A DNA stretch of 64,000 nt from an uncultured Opitutaceae bacterium (GCA_903919205.1 CAIXHE010000063.1:1-64000); one strand, 5' to 3'. Positions 33,842-42,616 are shown, numbered from the stretch's first letter. Translations and numbers: made by a program. Notes: generated from the sequence alone by a model not told the origin.

Positions 33842-34645
33842 ATGACCCACCTGAGCCGCAGAGATTTCGTGAAAACCTCCCTCGCAGCCTCCGCCGCGGC
33901 CCTGGCCGCCCCCGCGTCGCACGCGTCCGCCCCCGCCGCGCCGAGTGGCGAATACATCGAGCTGCGCTCCTACCGGATCCGTCCCGGGGCGTCGCACGGG
34001 CTCCTCGACGCCTACCTGGAGGGCGCGCTCATCCCCGCGCTCAACGCCCGCGGCGTGAGGGCGGTGGGCGTCTTCACCGAGACCGAGCCGAAGGACGGCG
34101 TCGCCGTCTGGGTGCTGATCCCGCACCCCTCGCTGGAGTCCGCGGCCGGCGTGGACGCCTCGCTCAACGCCGACCCGGCCGTGCTCGCCGCCGGCGCCAA
34201 GTACCTCACCTCGCCCACGACCGCTGCACCCGCCTTCGACCGCATCGACAGCTGGCTCTTCCTGCCCTTCGCGGGGCTGCCGAGCCTGGCGGTGCCGGCG
34301 CTCGCAGCCGCGAGGAAGCCCCGGATCCTCGAGCTGCGCATCTACGAGAGCTTCAGCGAGGTGAAGGCCCTCAAGAAGGTGGCGATGTTCAACGCGGGCG
34401 AGATCGGCCTCATGCAGGACCTGAACCTCTCCCCGGTCTTCTACGGTCAGGCGCTGCTGGGCAGGGACCTCCCGCAGCTCACCTACCTGCTCTGCAGCCC
34501 GGACCTGGAGACCCACAAGAAGAACTGGTCCGCCTTCCTCGCACACCCGGTGTGGCTCGCCCTGAAGAATGACCCGCAGTACGCGGACACCGTCTCAAAG
34601 GTCACGAGCCGCTTCATGGTTCCCGCCGCCTACTCGCAAATCTGA
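33842..34645 (+). CDS. NIPSNAP-family protein with Tat-type leader
   Basis: A 267-residue exported protein. The N-terminus THLSRRDFVKTSLAASAAALAAPASHASA is a twin-arginine leader (SRRDFVK) with an AxA-type cleavage region. The mature part is two NIPSNAP repeats of about 100 residues: the first starts YIELRSYRIRPGASH, the second ILELRIYESFSEVKALKKVAMF. The second ends with DLETHKKNWSAFLAHPVWLALKNDP. NIPSNAP domains form dimeric alpha-beta barrel folds, and in bacteria of this group are usually encoded near sugar or carboxylate metabolism genes, with no proven activity. It begins 14 bases after the mtnA stop and is probably co-transcribed with it. Tat export suggests it binds a cofactor or folds before export. 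Confidence 0.85.
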   Translation: MTHLSRRDFVKTSLAASAAALAAPASHASAPAAPSGEYIELRSYRIRPGASHGLLDAYLEGALIPALNARGVRAVGVFTETEPKDGVAVWVLIPHPSLESAAGVDASLNADPAVLAAGAKYLTSPTTAAPAFDRIDSWLFLPFAGLPSLAVPALAAARKPRILELRIYESFSEVKALKKVAMFNAGEIGLMQDLNLSPVFYGQALLGRDLPQLTYLLCSPDLETHKKNWSAFLAHPVWLALKNDPQYADTVSKVTSRFMVPAAYSQI

Positions 34646-34697
34646 GCCGATCCCGCGGCTGCGTCGCCCCGGTGCCCCAGCGTCTTCAAGGAACACC

Positions 34698-34904
34698 CTA
34701 GCGCCAGGGCGAACGGGGGCCGAACATGTGGCGGAAGAGCTCGCCGTCGGAGAAGACGAACATGGCCATCGCGAACAGCATGAAGAACGCTGCTGTCCAG
34801 AAGAACGGGCTGTGGTGGATGGGCCTCCCGTAGGGGCGCGCGGTCTTGGACCCCTTCGGGTGGGGTCCGCCGGCGTGGTGCTTGATGCGTTCGAGGTCGG
34901 TCAT
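34698..34904 (-). CDS. Small one-helix membrane protein
   Basis: A 68-residue protein in a frame the track merges into a longer shadow. Start at ATG 34904 (MTDLERIKHHAGG). A basic N-terminus (PHPKGSKTARPYGRPIHHSPF) leads into a helix FFWTAAFFMLFAMAMFVFS, followed by a short tail (GELFRHMFGPRSPWR). Topology is N-in by the positive-inside rule. Function unknown. Several very small membrane proteins cluster in 34.7-35.3 kb, perhaps reflecting a membrane-stress set, but no operon is formed since the neighbour is divergent. Confidence 0.65.
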   Translation of the reverse strand: MTDLERIKHHAGGPHPKGSKTARPYGRPIHHSPFFWTAAFFMLFAMAMFVFSDGELFRHMFGPRSPWR

Positions 34905-35060
34905 GGGTGTGCGGCACGCGTGCCACGCCCTTACGACCGCCGGATCGGGTGAAGGTAACGCTCGCGGGTCGCCGGGCGCAGGTGGGGTAACACCCCATGT
35001 CGCTCGGCGGCGCCAGGCAATACAATGATTGAGACCCCCGTAATCCCCCTCCGCTCCACC

Positions 35061-35252
35061 ATGCCAATCCTCAATGTTGTCCTCACCCTGATCGTCGTCG
35101 GCGTCCTGCTGGGGCTGATCAACGCCTACATCCCGATGCAGTCGACCATCAAGTCGCTGCTGAACGCCGTGGTCGTGATCGCCGTCGTGCTCTGGCTGCT
35201 CTACGGGTACGGCATCCTGACCTCCTCGGGCCACGTGAACCTCCCGCACTGA
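35061..35252 (+). CDS. Thivi_2564-like small membrane protein
   Basis: A 63-residue protein with two transmembrane helices: MPILNVVLTLIVVGVLLGLIN and LLNAVVVIAVVLWLLYGYGIL, separated by a short loop AYIPMQSTIKS. The pattern VVGVLLxLxNxYIPM...LN.VVVIxVVLWLL is that of a conserved small family sometimes named Thivi_2564 membrane protein. No function is known. Start at ATG 35061 puts the first helix at the N-terminus; the upstream in-frame ATG at 35025 adds twelve unconserved residues. Confidence 0.8.
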   Translation: MPILNVVLTLIVVGVLLGLINAYIPMQSTIKSLLNAVVVIAVVLWLLYGYGILTSSGHVNLPH

Positions 35253-35301
35253 CCCGGCCGGGCGATGGCGGCTTTGCCGGGGATGGCTGTCATATCCCCG
35301 T

Positions 35302-35784
35302 GTGAGCGCCGTCCAGATGCCCCCCCGTGATGTGCGGACCGGGCCCGCGCGCGCGGCCGAAGAGACCCCGGCGCACGGCCCCTTTCCCCTCGAGAGCCGC
35401 GAGGGCGGGGACCTCGCCGCATGGCTCGACGCCGTCAGGCACGGACCGCCCGGGCGGCCGCTGCGGGCGAACCCCGCGCTGGCCCTGGTCTATGGCGTGT
35501 GCGCCCGCGAGGGGACGCTCGAGCGGCTCGTGGAGCGTCTTGCCGGCATCGAGGCGCGCCTGCAGGAAGAGCGGGCCCGCCTCGAGCGGGACCTGCGCTT
35601 TCAGGGACGCATGCTGGCCGACCGGGACTGCCAGCTGGCCGCGCTCCAGGCGGAGTTCGTCGCGATGCGCCGCAGCTGCGCCACGCGCATCCTGGGCTCC
35701 GCGCGCATCCGGGTGGGGCGCGCGCTGCGGTGGGCGCGGGCGTTTGCCCCCGCCCGCGCCCGCCGTTCCTCGGGGCCTACTTGA
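35302..35784 (+). CDS. Hypothetical protein with central coiled coil
   Basis: A 160-residue hydrophilic protein. Start at GTG 35302, with an ATG five codons in as an alternative. Residues 75-125 are heptad-like and rich in Glu, Arg and Leu (RLVERLAGIEARLQEERARLERDL), consistent with a coiled coil. The C-terminus is Arg/Ala-rich (RVGRALRWARAFAP) and could be a weak membrane-binding or nucleic-acid-binding tail. No family recognised. Its 3' end overlaps the convergent BON gene by 8 bases. Moderate doubt that it is real, since composition alone makes long ORFs common here, but no competing gene occupies the span. Confidence 0.5.
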   Translation: MSAVQMPPRDVRTGPARAAEETPAHGPFPLESREGGDLAAWLDAVRHGPPGRPLRANPALALVYGVCAREGTLERLVERLAGIEARLQEERARLERDLRFQGRMLADRDCQLAALQAEFVAMRRSCATRILGSARIRVGRALRWARAFAPARARRSSGPT

Positions 35785-36109
35785 CGATCAGGCTGTTGGT
35801 CACGTCCACCACGCCCGGAACCGCCGCCGCGGCGCGGGCCGCGGCCTGCTTCTGGTCGGTCGTGTCGACGAAGCCGCTCAGCTGGACGACGCCCTTCATG
35901 GTCTGGACGCTGATCTCAAGCGACTTGACCGACGCGTCGTTCAGGAGGGCGGCCTTCACCTTCGTGGTGATGCTGGAGTCATCGATGTATTCGCCGGTGC
36001 TGTCGTGCTTGGCGGTGGCCGCGCAGCCGCTTCCGAGGAAGCCGGTGCCGAGGGCGCCCGCGAGGGCGAGGAGGGAGGTGCAGCGCAGGGCGCGTAGGGT
36101 GTGGTTCAT
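35777..36109 (-). CDS. BON-domain lipoprotein (OsmY-like)
   Basis: A 110-residue exported protein. The N-terminus MNHTLRALRCTSLLALAGALG, followed by GFLGSGC, is a signal with a near-lipobox Cys (residue -3 is Gly, which is atypical). The mature part is one BON domain: DSSITTKVKAALLNDASVKSLEISVQTMKGVVQLSGFV, then AAARAAAAVPGVVDVTNSLIVK. BON domains bind phospholipid surfaces and are found in OsmY and other envelope-stress proteins. Start at ATG 36109 is chosen for the signal; earlier in-frame codons lie in a stretch of no coding character. Probably stress-induced, by analogy only. Confidence 0.85.
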   Translation of the reverse strand: MNHTLRALRCTSLLALAGALGTGFLGSGCAATAKHDSTGEYIDDSSITTKVKAALLNDASVKSLEISVQTMKGVVQLSGFVDTTDQKQAAARAAAAVPGVVDVTNSLIVK

Positions 36110-36287
36110 GTGGTAGGAGTGGGCCGCCGCCATTGGGGGGCAGCCCACTCCTTGGTGTCGCCGGGGCGCAAAGGGTTCTGCGGCCCGGCATGGGGTGAAC
36201 TGCGTACAGGCCGGTCCGGACGCCCGCGCGCCCCGCAAGGATTAGTTTGTCGGCAGGGCGGCATCGTCTAAGCTCCGCCCCCGAAGA

Positions 36288-36929
36288 ATGAAATCCATCG
36301 TCCTGTTTCTCGTGCTGGGCCTCGTGGCCTATGGTCTCTGGGAGTACGTCGAGTCCCACCCGGCCAGCACGCAGGTCGCGATGAGGGTGTCGGCGCGCAA
36401 CAAGGACGCCCCGTCGCCCGAGCCCACCCCCACCGAGCCGCCGGACACCGCACCGAAGGCGCCCAACCTGGCCCAGATCGCCCTGAAGACCGGCCGGGTC
36501 CTCACAAACGCGAAGCTGAAGACCGTGCGCCCGAGCGGGGTCCTCTTCCTCTGCGACCAGGGCCTGGTCGAGGTCCCGCTCGGCAACCTCCCTGACGAGA
36601 TGGCTTCCTACTACGCCCCCATGGTCGTGCCGGAGATGGCCCCCGCGGGCCCGACGCCCGTCCCCCCAACGCCCACCCCGGCTCCTGTGGCCAGGCCCCA
36701 GAAGAGCTACGTCCAGGACGCCCAAGACCGCCTGGCCTATGCGTCGCAGCGCGTGGCCCTCAAGGATCGGATCGCCCACGACCAGCAGATCATCGACCAA
36801 TGGTACAAGCAGTCGAGCTTCGTGAAGGACGGCTACGTGACCGAGTCCGTCTACAACGCCACCAAGGCCGACATGGAGGCCGCCATCGCCCAGCTTTCGC
36901 TGCTCGAGTCAAACGGTCCCGGCAACTGA
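36288..36929 (+). CDS. Membrane-anchored protein with small verrucomicrobial domain
   Basis: A 213-residue protein with an N-terminal helix (SIVLFLVLGLVAYGLWEYV), a Pro/Thr-rich linker, and a small beta domain ALKTGRVLTNAKLKTVRPSG ... LCDQGLVEVPLGNLPDEM. The pattern Thr-Gly-Arg-Val-x-x-Asn...Gly-x-x-x-Val-Pro-x-x-x-Leu-Pro recurs in Verrucomicrobia proteins as a short all-beta unit of unknown role. A second Pro-rich linker (TPVPPTPTPAPVARP) leads to a helical C-terminal part. Function unknown. Its start follows a purine-rich stretch CCGAAGA. Confidence 0.7.
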   Translation: MKSIVLFLVLGLVAYGLWEYVESHPASTQVAMRVSARNKDAPSPEPTPTEPPDTAPKAPNLAQIALKTGRVLTNAKLKTVRPSGVLFLCDQGLVEVPLGNLPDEMASYYAPMVVPEMAPAGPTPVPPTPTPAPVARPQKSYVQDAQDRLAYASQRVALKDRIAHDQQIIDQWYKQSSFVKDGYVTESVYNATKADMEAAIAQLSLLESNGPGN

Positions 36930-36941
36930 GCTCCGCCCCGC

Positions 36942-38684
36942 TCAGGCGGCGGGTGCGTCGCCGATCGGGAAATAGACCCGGATCCGGGAGCCCGAGCCGG
37001 GGACGGTGTCGATGATGAGGCCGCCGCCGTAGCTGGCCGCGATTCCATGCACCACCGATAGCCCGAGGCCGCGTCCCTCGTGGAACGGGCGGTTGGTGAA
37101 GAAGGGCTCGAGCACGTGGGGGAGGTCCGCCTCCGCGATCCCCCGTCCCGTGTCGGAAACCTCCACCACGGTGAAGTGGCTCGGCTGCGCGCTGGCGGCC
37201 GGCCCGTCCGGCTGGAGTAGCTCGTCGCGCACCCGGATCGCTATCTTCCCGCCATGGAAGGTGGCCTCGCCCGCGTTCGCCACGAGCTCGCGCACGATCG
37301 CCTCGACGTCCGTCGGGGCGACCATGGCCTTTCCCTCGCCCTCCGGGAGGTCCCACTCCAGGTCGCGCTTCTGGCCCAGCTGGCGGCGCACCGCGTCGTG
37401 CTGCGGCAGGAGGGCCTCGCGGAGGCGCTTGCGCCCCTCGGCGGTGTTGCGGATCCCGCTCGCGAGGCCGAGGCGCTCGGCGAGGCCCGAGGCCTTGAGC
37501 GCCGATGAGCTGATGGCGTCCAGGCTCTCGCGGGTGAGGGAGTGGGCGGCCACGTCGGTCCTCAGGAGTTGTGCGTGGCCGTGCACCACCGCCATCAGGT
37601 TGTTGATGATGTGCGAGATGCCGCCCGACATGCGCCGCATCAGCTCGAGCTTTGCGGCCTGCACGCGCTGCTCCTCGTCGGCCTTGTCGTGGAGGAGCCG
37701 CAGGCTCTCGGAGGAGGAGGCGACGATCCGGCCGACCAGCAGGAACGACATAAGCACGATGCCCACCGACAGCGCCTTGACCGGCAGCCCCGCGTTCTGG
37801 AGGGCCGAGAAAACCAGCAGGCCGCCGACCCCGAGCACCGCGAACACCGGCAGCGGGTTGACCATGCGGGCCAGCGTGGGGGTCTCTCGGACCTCGGGGA
37901 CGTCCTCCGGCCCGCTCATGAAGCAGGCGGCGGACATCATGTAGAACAGGTAGTCGACGAAGAAGAGGCTGTTGTTGAGGGGGGCGTTGTGGTCGTGGTA
38001 TCCGATTCCGTACTGGAACGCCACGAGGTAGAAGGTCTCCACGAGCACGGTGGCGGAAAGCCACATCACGGCCCGCCGGATCTCGGGGGCCGGACCGCGC
38101 ACCAGGATCAGGTTGAACACCATCAGGTAGCCGCCCTCGATCACGTCGTAGAGCATCATCGTGCGCCGGGTGTCCGGCGGGGCGGCTCGCAGGCCGGGCA
38201 GCGTCCAGATGACGAAGATGACGAGCGCCATGCCCAGGCCGGAGATGGCGGTGTCCATGGCGATCCTCCAGGCGGCGCCCGGGGCGATCGGGGCAAGCGG
38301 GATCCGGATGAGGGCCACGAGCCCGAGGGCCCAGATCGCGAGGTCGGAGACGAGGCCGAGGCCCGGGATGGACGGGAGGTCAACGCCGAGGCTCGCGGCC
38401 AGCCGAACCGCGTTGCCGCCCGAGGCGAGCAAGATGGACAGGCCCATCAGGGTGAGGGCCTGGCCCAGTCGCGCCGAGGTGACCTGCCGGCGGGCGGCGA
38501 TCATCATCATGCCCCCGGCGGACGCCTGCACGATCGCGGCGGCCAGGAGGCCGGCCGCCTCGCCGCTCACGGGCCCGAACGACACCACCCAGGGAACCAC
38601 CGACAGCGCCACCAACGCAACTGCTGTGCCGGCGAGCCAATGGCGCCGAAAATTGGGCACGGTCTGTGGGTAGGCTAAGGACAT
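36942..38684 (-). CDS. Membrane histidine kinase
   Basis: A 580-residue sensor kinase. Residues 15-320 form about ten membrane helices, a 7TM-type or MHYT-like sensory module without a large external domain. The kinase core starts with the H-box GGISHIINNLMAVVHGHAQLL (phospho-acceptor His at about 358). It is followed by the ATPase domain with N-box LVANAGEA, G1-box DTGRGIAEADL and the F/G2 region FFTNRPFHEGRGLGLSVVHG. No response regulator gene is adjacent; the hybrid kinase 1.1 kb further on is the nearest receiver. Ligand unknown. It precedes a 264-base non-coding stretch. Confidence 0.9.
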   Translation of the reverse strand: MSLAYPQTVPNFRRHWLAGTAVALVALSVVPWVVSFGPVSGEAAGLLAAAIVQASAGGMMMIAARRQVTSARLGQALTLMGLSILLASGGNAVRLAASLGVDLPSIPGLGLVSDLAIWALGLVALIRIPLAPIAPGAAWRIAMDTAISGLGMALVIFVIWTLPGLRAAPPDTRRTMMLYDVIEGGYLMVFNLILVRGPAPEIRRAVMWLSATVLVETFYLVAFQYGIGYHDHNAPLNNSLFFVDYLFYMMSAACFMSGPEDVPEVRETPTLARMVNPLPVFAVLGVGGLLVFSALQNAGLPVKALSVGIVLMSFLLVGRIVASSSESLRLLHDKADEEQRVQAAKLELMRRMSGGISHIINNLMAVVHGHAQLLRTDVAAHSLTRESLDAISSSALKASGLAERLGLASGIRNTAEGRKRLREALLPQHDAVRRQLGQKRDLEWDLPEGEGKAMVAPTDVEAIVRELVANAGEATFHGGKIAIRVRDELLQPDGPAASAQPSHFTVVEVSDTGRGIAEADLPHVLEPFFTNRPFHEGRGLGLSVVHGIAASYGGGLIIDTVPGSGSRIRVYFPIGDAPAA

Positions 38685-38948
38685 GGATGCTATGCGGTGT
38701 AGCTTAGAGATGACACGGACCGCGTCATCTTCCTAAATCGCCACAGGGGCAGTGGGTGTCCTCGTCTTGCCTAGGTGAGTGTTCTTATAGGTTTCCCCGC
38801 AACATCTTGTGGAATGCTAAGCGGGGCGTTGAACAAGATTAGGAATGTCGGATGGCGCGAAACGCATCAAGCCCAATCTGGCGCGTAACTCGCTTTGGAA
38901 CGCAAGGATAGCATAAATTGTGCCGCAACCACCGGGGCTGTTCAGGAC

Positions 38949-39728
38949 TCAGCGGGCCCGCGTCGCGACCCAGAAGCGACAATCATCCGAGAACTCCGCG
39001 ACCCGCTTCGACTCTCGGCCGATCTCGCTGCGCAGGCGGTCCGAGGCGGGGTTCCAGCCCGTCGCCGCCAGGTCCTGCAGGATCTCGGCCCGGTCGGGGA
39101 TGTGGATGAAGACCTCGCCGCTCTCGTTCTCGAAGAAGCGGTCGCCGAAGTCGGTGAGCCGCGGGTCCTGGAGGCCCTGCCTCCAGAGGTCCGTCTCCGC
39201 GACCCAGAACCCCTTCTCCCAGGCCGACTGCTCCCGGTCATGCGTCGTGAACAGGAGGGGGGCCCCTGGGCGGCACACCGCCGCAAGCCTGCGCAGGGCC
39301 TCGCGGCGGCGCGCGCGACCCGGGATCTGCATGAGCCCGTTGAACATGAAGAGAGCGCCCCCGAAGGCCGCGCCGGGCGCCAGCCCGAGCTGCCCCGCCT
39401 CCAGCCGGGTCGCGTCGGCATGCGCGAAGCTCAGGCCCTCGGCGCCGAGCTCGAGGGCGAGGCTGCGGGCCTGGTCGAGCAGCTCCTCGGCGAAGTCGAA
39501 GGCGGCCACGCGGCGGTAGCCGAGCCTCCAGAGCCCGATCGTCACGCGCCCGGCCCCGCAGCCTGCCTCGACGAGCGGCGTGTCGCGGTCGGGCAGCCAC
39601 GCCTCGATCAGCTCCCGCTCGGACCTCCAGAGGCCGAGCGAATGCGCGGCGCGCGTGTAGTAGAGGATGGAGGCGAAGGCGTTGAACCGCGCCCTCACGT
39701 CGTCTCCGGACAATGCCCCGGGTCTCAT
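38949..39728 (-). CDS. Class I SAM-dependent methyltransferase
   Basis: A 259-residue methyltransferase. Motif I is VEAGCGAGRVTIGL (residues ~52-65), followed by an acidic residue at the end of strand 2 (AAFDFAEELLDQAR) and motif HADATRLEAGQ. Later strands read GALFMFNGLMQIPG and PLLFTTHDREQS. The latter part (GDRFFENESGEVFIHIPDRAEI) resembles methyltransferases of the Methyltransf_25/11 group acting on small molecules. Two starts are open: the ATG at 39728 is preferred over a TTG at 39770. Substrate unknown. It sits alone, pointing toward the kinase gene. Confidence 0.85.
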   Translation of the reverse strand: MRPGALSGDDVRARFNAFASILYYTRAAHSLGLWRSERELIEAWLPDRDTPLVEAGCGAGRVTIGLWRLGYRRVAAFDFAEELLDQARSLALELGAEGLSFAHADATRLEAGQLGLAPGAAFGGALFMFNGLMQIPGRARRREALRRLAAVCRPGAPLLFTTHDREQSAWEKGFWVAETDLWRQGLQDPRLTDFGDRFFENESGEVFIHIPDRAEILQDLAATGWNPASDRLRSEIGRESKRVAEFSDDCRFWVATRAR

Positions 39729-39827
39729 CGGTGCGAACCTGCCAAAGGCCCTCCCGCCGGTCCAGATCAATGGCGCCTGTGAATCAGCCAGGCGAGTCTG
39801 GGTTGCGGCACGGGAGGTCTGGACCCC

Positions 39828-42353
39828 TCACCCTGGGGAGGGCTCGACGGCCTCTGCGTCGAGCGCGCGGATGTGGTTCATGAGGTCGAGGACCTCGAAC
39901 GGCTTGCTGATGATGCGGCGAATGCCGATCTGAACCGCCCGGCGCTCTGAGTCGGACTGCAGGTAGCCCGAGATCAGGATGATCGGGGTGGCCGGCCTGG
40001 CCTCGAGGACGCGGTTGGCAAGCTCTAGGCCGCTCATCTCGGGCATCGTCAGGTCCGTGATCACGGCAAAGAAGGCGCCGGGCTCGGACTGGAACGCCTT
40101 CAGCGCCAGCGCCGGCTGCGCGAAGGCAACCGGCACAAATCCCAGGCGCTTGATCAGGCTCGTGCCCGTGTTGCGAACGGTGTCCTCGTCGTCGACCAGC
40201 AGGATGCGCCGGCCCCGCCCGAAGGGCTCGAGCTCGTCGGCGCGCGCGCGTAGCGCCGCCGGCGCCTGCGGCGCCTGGGCCTGCTTGGCCGCGGGGAGGT
40301 AGAGCTCGAAGACCGTCCCCGATCCCGGCGCGCTCTCGATCACGATCGCGCCCTTGTGGCTCTTCATGATGGTGTGGACCATGGCGAGGCCGAGGCCGGT
40401 GCCCTGGCCCACCATCTTCGTCGTGTAGAACGGCTCGAAGAGGTGCTTGAGCACCTCCTTGTCCATCCCGCAGCCTGTGTCCCGCACCCGCAGGCACACC
40501 GTGTGGGCCGTCGAGACCTGGGGGTTGCGCTCCCTCAGGGCGGCGCCCGGCACCCCCGAGCGAAGCTCGAGCTCGAGCAGGCCGCCCTGGCCCCTCATCG
40601 CGTGGATGCTGTTCGTGCCGAGGTTCATGATGACCTGGTGCATCTGGCTCGAGTCGAAGACGACCGGGGGGCAGTCCTCAGCGATGCGCGTGCGGATCTC
40701 GATCTCCGGAGGCAGGCCGACTCGCAGAAGCTGCACGGCCTCGAGCACCGTCGGGCCGAGCGCCGAGGGCGTCCGGTTCTCCTGCTCCAGGCGGCTGAAC
40801 GAGAGTATCCGGGAGACGAGGTCGCGGGCGCGCCTGCAGGCCTGGCTCGCGGCGCCGAGCGCCTCGAGGGAGGGGTGGCCCGGGGCCGTGTCCATCTCGG
40901 CCAGCTGGAGATTGCCCAGGATTCCCGTCAGGATGTTGTTGAAATCGTGGGCGATCCCGCCCGCCAGGGTGCCGAGCGCCTCCATCTTCTGCGTCTGGCG
41001 CAGCTGCTCCTCCAGGTACTGCTGGCGCTTCTCGTTTTGCAGGCGCTCGGTGATGTCGCGCAGGGCCGTCATCCTCAGGAGCCGGCCGCCCTGGTGCACC
41101 ATCTTGGCCTGCGCCTCCGCCCAGAAAAGCGTTCCGTCCCTGCGCAGCATCTGGTGCTCGTACACCAGCTCGCGGCCCGAGCGCATGTTCACCGAGACGA
41201 TGTGCCGGGACTCGGGCGCCACGAGGTCGAGCACCGGGCGCCCGATCACCTCGGAGCGCTCGCGACCGATCATCTTCAGTCCCTGGTCGTTCACCTCGAT
41301 TATCCGGCCGTTCTCGGTGATGAACACGCCCTCGAAGGCGGCGGCGGCCAGCTGCCGGAAGCGGTCCTCGCTCTCGCGCAGCGCCTGCTCGGCGCGCTTG
41401 CGCTCGGAGATGTCCTCGATGATGCCGTCGTAATAGAGCGGCGTGCCGTCCTGCCCGCGTATCAGGCTCGCGCTCTCGCGCACGAAAATGGTCGAGCCGT
41501 CCCTGCGCTTCCACGCCGCCTCGAACCCGCTGATCGTGCCCTCGGCCTCGAGCTTCTCCTTGAACTCGGCGCGCGGGTAGCTCGGTTCGTAGCCGCCCAT
41601 CTCCAGATTGCGCGCCATCAGGTCCTTCAGGCTGTCGTAGCCCATGATCTTGATCAGGGCCTGGTTCGCCATGATGATCTTCCCGTCCGGGGTCGAGCGG
41701 TAGATCCCCACGCTCGCGTTCTTGATGAAGCTCTGGAAGCGGTCCTCGTTGGCCATCCACCCGGCCTCGGAATGGTTGTACTCCGTCACGTCGTTGACGA
41801 CCGCGAGGATGTGGAACGTGCCCCCGGAGCTGAACAAGTCCATGTTGAGCCGCACCTCGCCGGTCTTTCCCGAGCGGTCACGCACCTGCATCGGCAGGTC
41901 GCGCACGCGGCCGGTCGCGAGCAGGGACCTGATGTAGTCCTGGCGGTCCTGGAGCCCGGGGAGGATCCCGAGGTCCGCGGGGAGCGCCCCGATCATCTCC
42001 TCGCGGCTGAAGCCGCTCAGCTTCTCGAAGGTCTCGCTCATCTCCTCGATTTGCCCGGTGTGGAGGTCCGTGATGACCATCGCCTTGGGGCTGATGCGGA
42101 AGGCATGGGCGGTGGTGCCCGCCGTCGAGGCGGGCTCGCCCCACGTGGCGGCGCGTAGGGCCGAGGCCACCGCCCACGCCGCGGCGGCGGCGCCCGCCGC
42201 CACGAGCGCGTAGAAGCCGGGGGAGGGCCCGGAGGCGTCCGCCCCGGCCGCGGCAAAGCCCCCGTGGTAGGCCCACGCGGCCGCCGCCAGCAGCAGGGTG
42301 GCCGCCGAGGCAGCCCCGACGGCCCCCTGCCACCTGTTGGGAATCGGAGTCAC
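39828..42353 (-). CDS. Hybrid histidine kinase with three PAS domains and a receiver
   Basis: An 841-residue hybrid sensor. Two short hydrophobic stretches near the start (about 12-32 and 46-64) may anchor it. Then come PAS-1 (about 86-190), PAS-2 (205-318), PAS-3 (332-436), and the HisKA H-box GGIAHDFNNILTG with His469. The HATPase domain has N-box VIMNLGTNSIHAM, G1 DTGCGMD and G2 GTGLGLAMV. The C-terminal receiver (about 715-830) has the phospho-acceptor Asp767 in VITDLTMPEMSG and the Lys in SKPFEVLDL. Start is GTG 42353. Probably a cytoplasmic sensor feeding a phosphorelay; no partner HPt or regulator is adjacent. Confidence 0.92.
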   Translation of the reverse strand: MTPIPNRWQGAVGAASAATLLLAAAAWAYHGGFAAAGADASGPSPGFYALVAAGAAAAAWAVASALRAATWGEPASTAGTTAHAFRISPKAMVITDLHTGQIEEMSETFEKLSGFSREEMIGALPADLGILPGLQDRQDYIRSLLATGRVRDLPMQVRDRSGKTGEVRLNMDLFSSGGTFHILAVVNDVTEYNHSEAGWMANEDRFQSFIKNASVGIYRSTPDGKIIMANQALIKIMGYDSLKDLMARNLEMGGYEPSYPRAEFKEKLEAEGTISGFEAAWKRRDGSTIFVRESASLIRGQDGTPLYYDGIIEDISERKRAEQALRESEDRFRQLAAAAFEGVFITENGRIIEVNDQGLKMIGRERSEVIGRPVLDLVAPESRHIVSVNMRSGRELVYEHQMLRRDGTLFWAEAQAKMVHQGGRLLRMTALRDITERLQNEKRQQYLEEQLRQTQKMEALGTLAGGIAHDFNNILTGILGNLQLAEMDTAPGHPSLEALGAASQACRRARDLVSRILSFSRLEQENRTPSALGPTVLEAVQLLRVGLPPEIEIRTRIAEDCPPVVFDSSQMHQVIMNLGTNSIHAMRGQGGLLELELRSGVPGAALRERNPQVSTAHTVCLRVRDTGCGMDKEVLKHLFEPFYTTKMVGQGTGLGLAMVHTIMKSHKGAIVIESAPGSGTVFELYLPAAKQAQAPQAPAALRARADELEPFGRGRRILLVDDEDTVRNTGTSLIKRLGFVPVAFAQPALALKAFQSEPGAFFAVITDLTMPEMSGLELANRVLEARPATPIILISGYLQSDSERRAVQIGIRRIISKPFEVLDLMNHIRALDAEAVEPSPG

Positions 42354-42616
42354 GGGTATAAGGAGTATCGTCCTGCATCGGCACGAAGCGGCGCATTCCG
42401 TAGCGAAAGTGCGGGCCGCGCGCCGTCAGGCCTGCGGGGTTGGCGCGTGCCGGGCGGCCGGGATGGGAATTCGCAAGTAGCTTTCCTACATATTTTTGTC
42501 GACGGACCTTGGCCGGTCCAACACGGGGCACCGCTCCATCCGGCACCGCCCCTTGAGCCTCCTGGGACGGGCTCTGGTCTGCGAGGTCAGCCTCGGGAAG
42601 CGATCCCGCCCCCCAT

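Noticed and set aside
38920-39810. 11-base inverted repeat (GTGCCGCAACC / GGTTGCGGCAC) flanking the methyltransferase
   Set aside because: No transposase, no target duplication and no further match beyond 11 bases; may be chance in this base composition.
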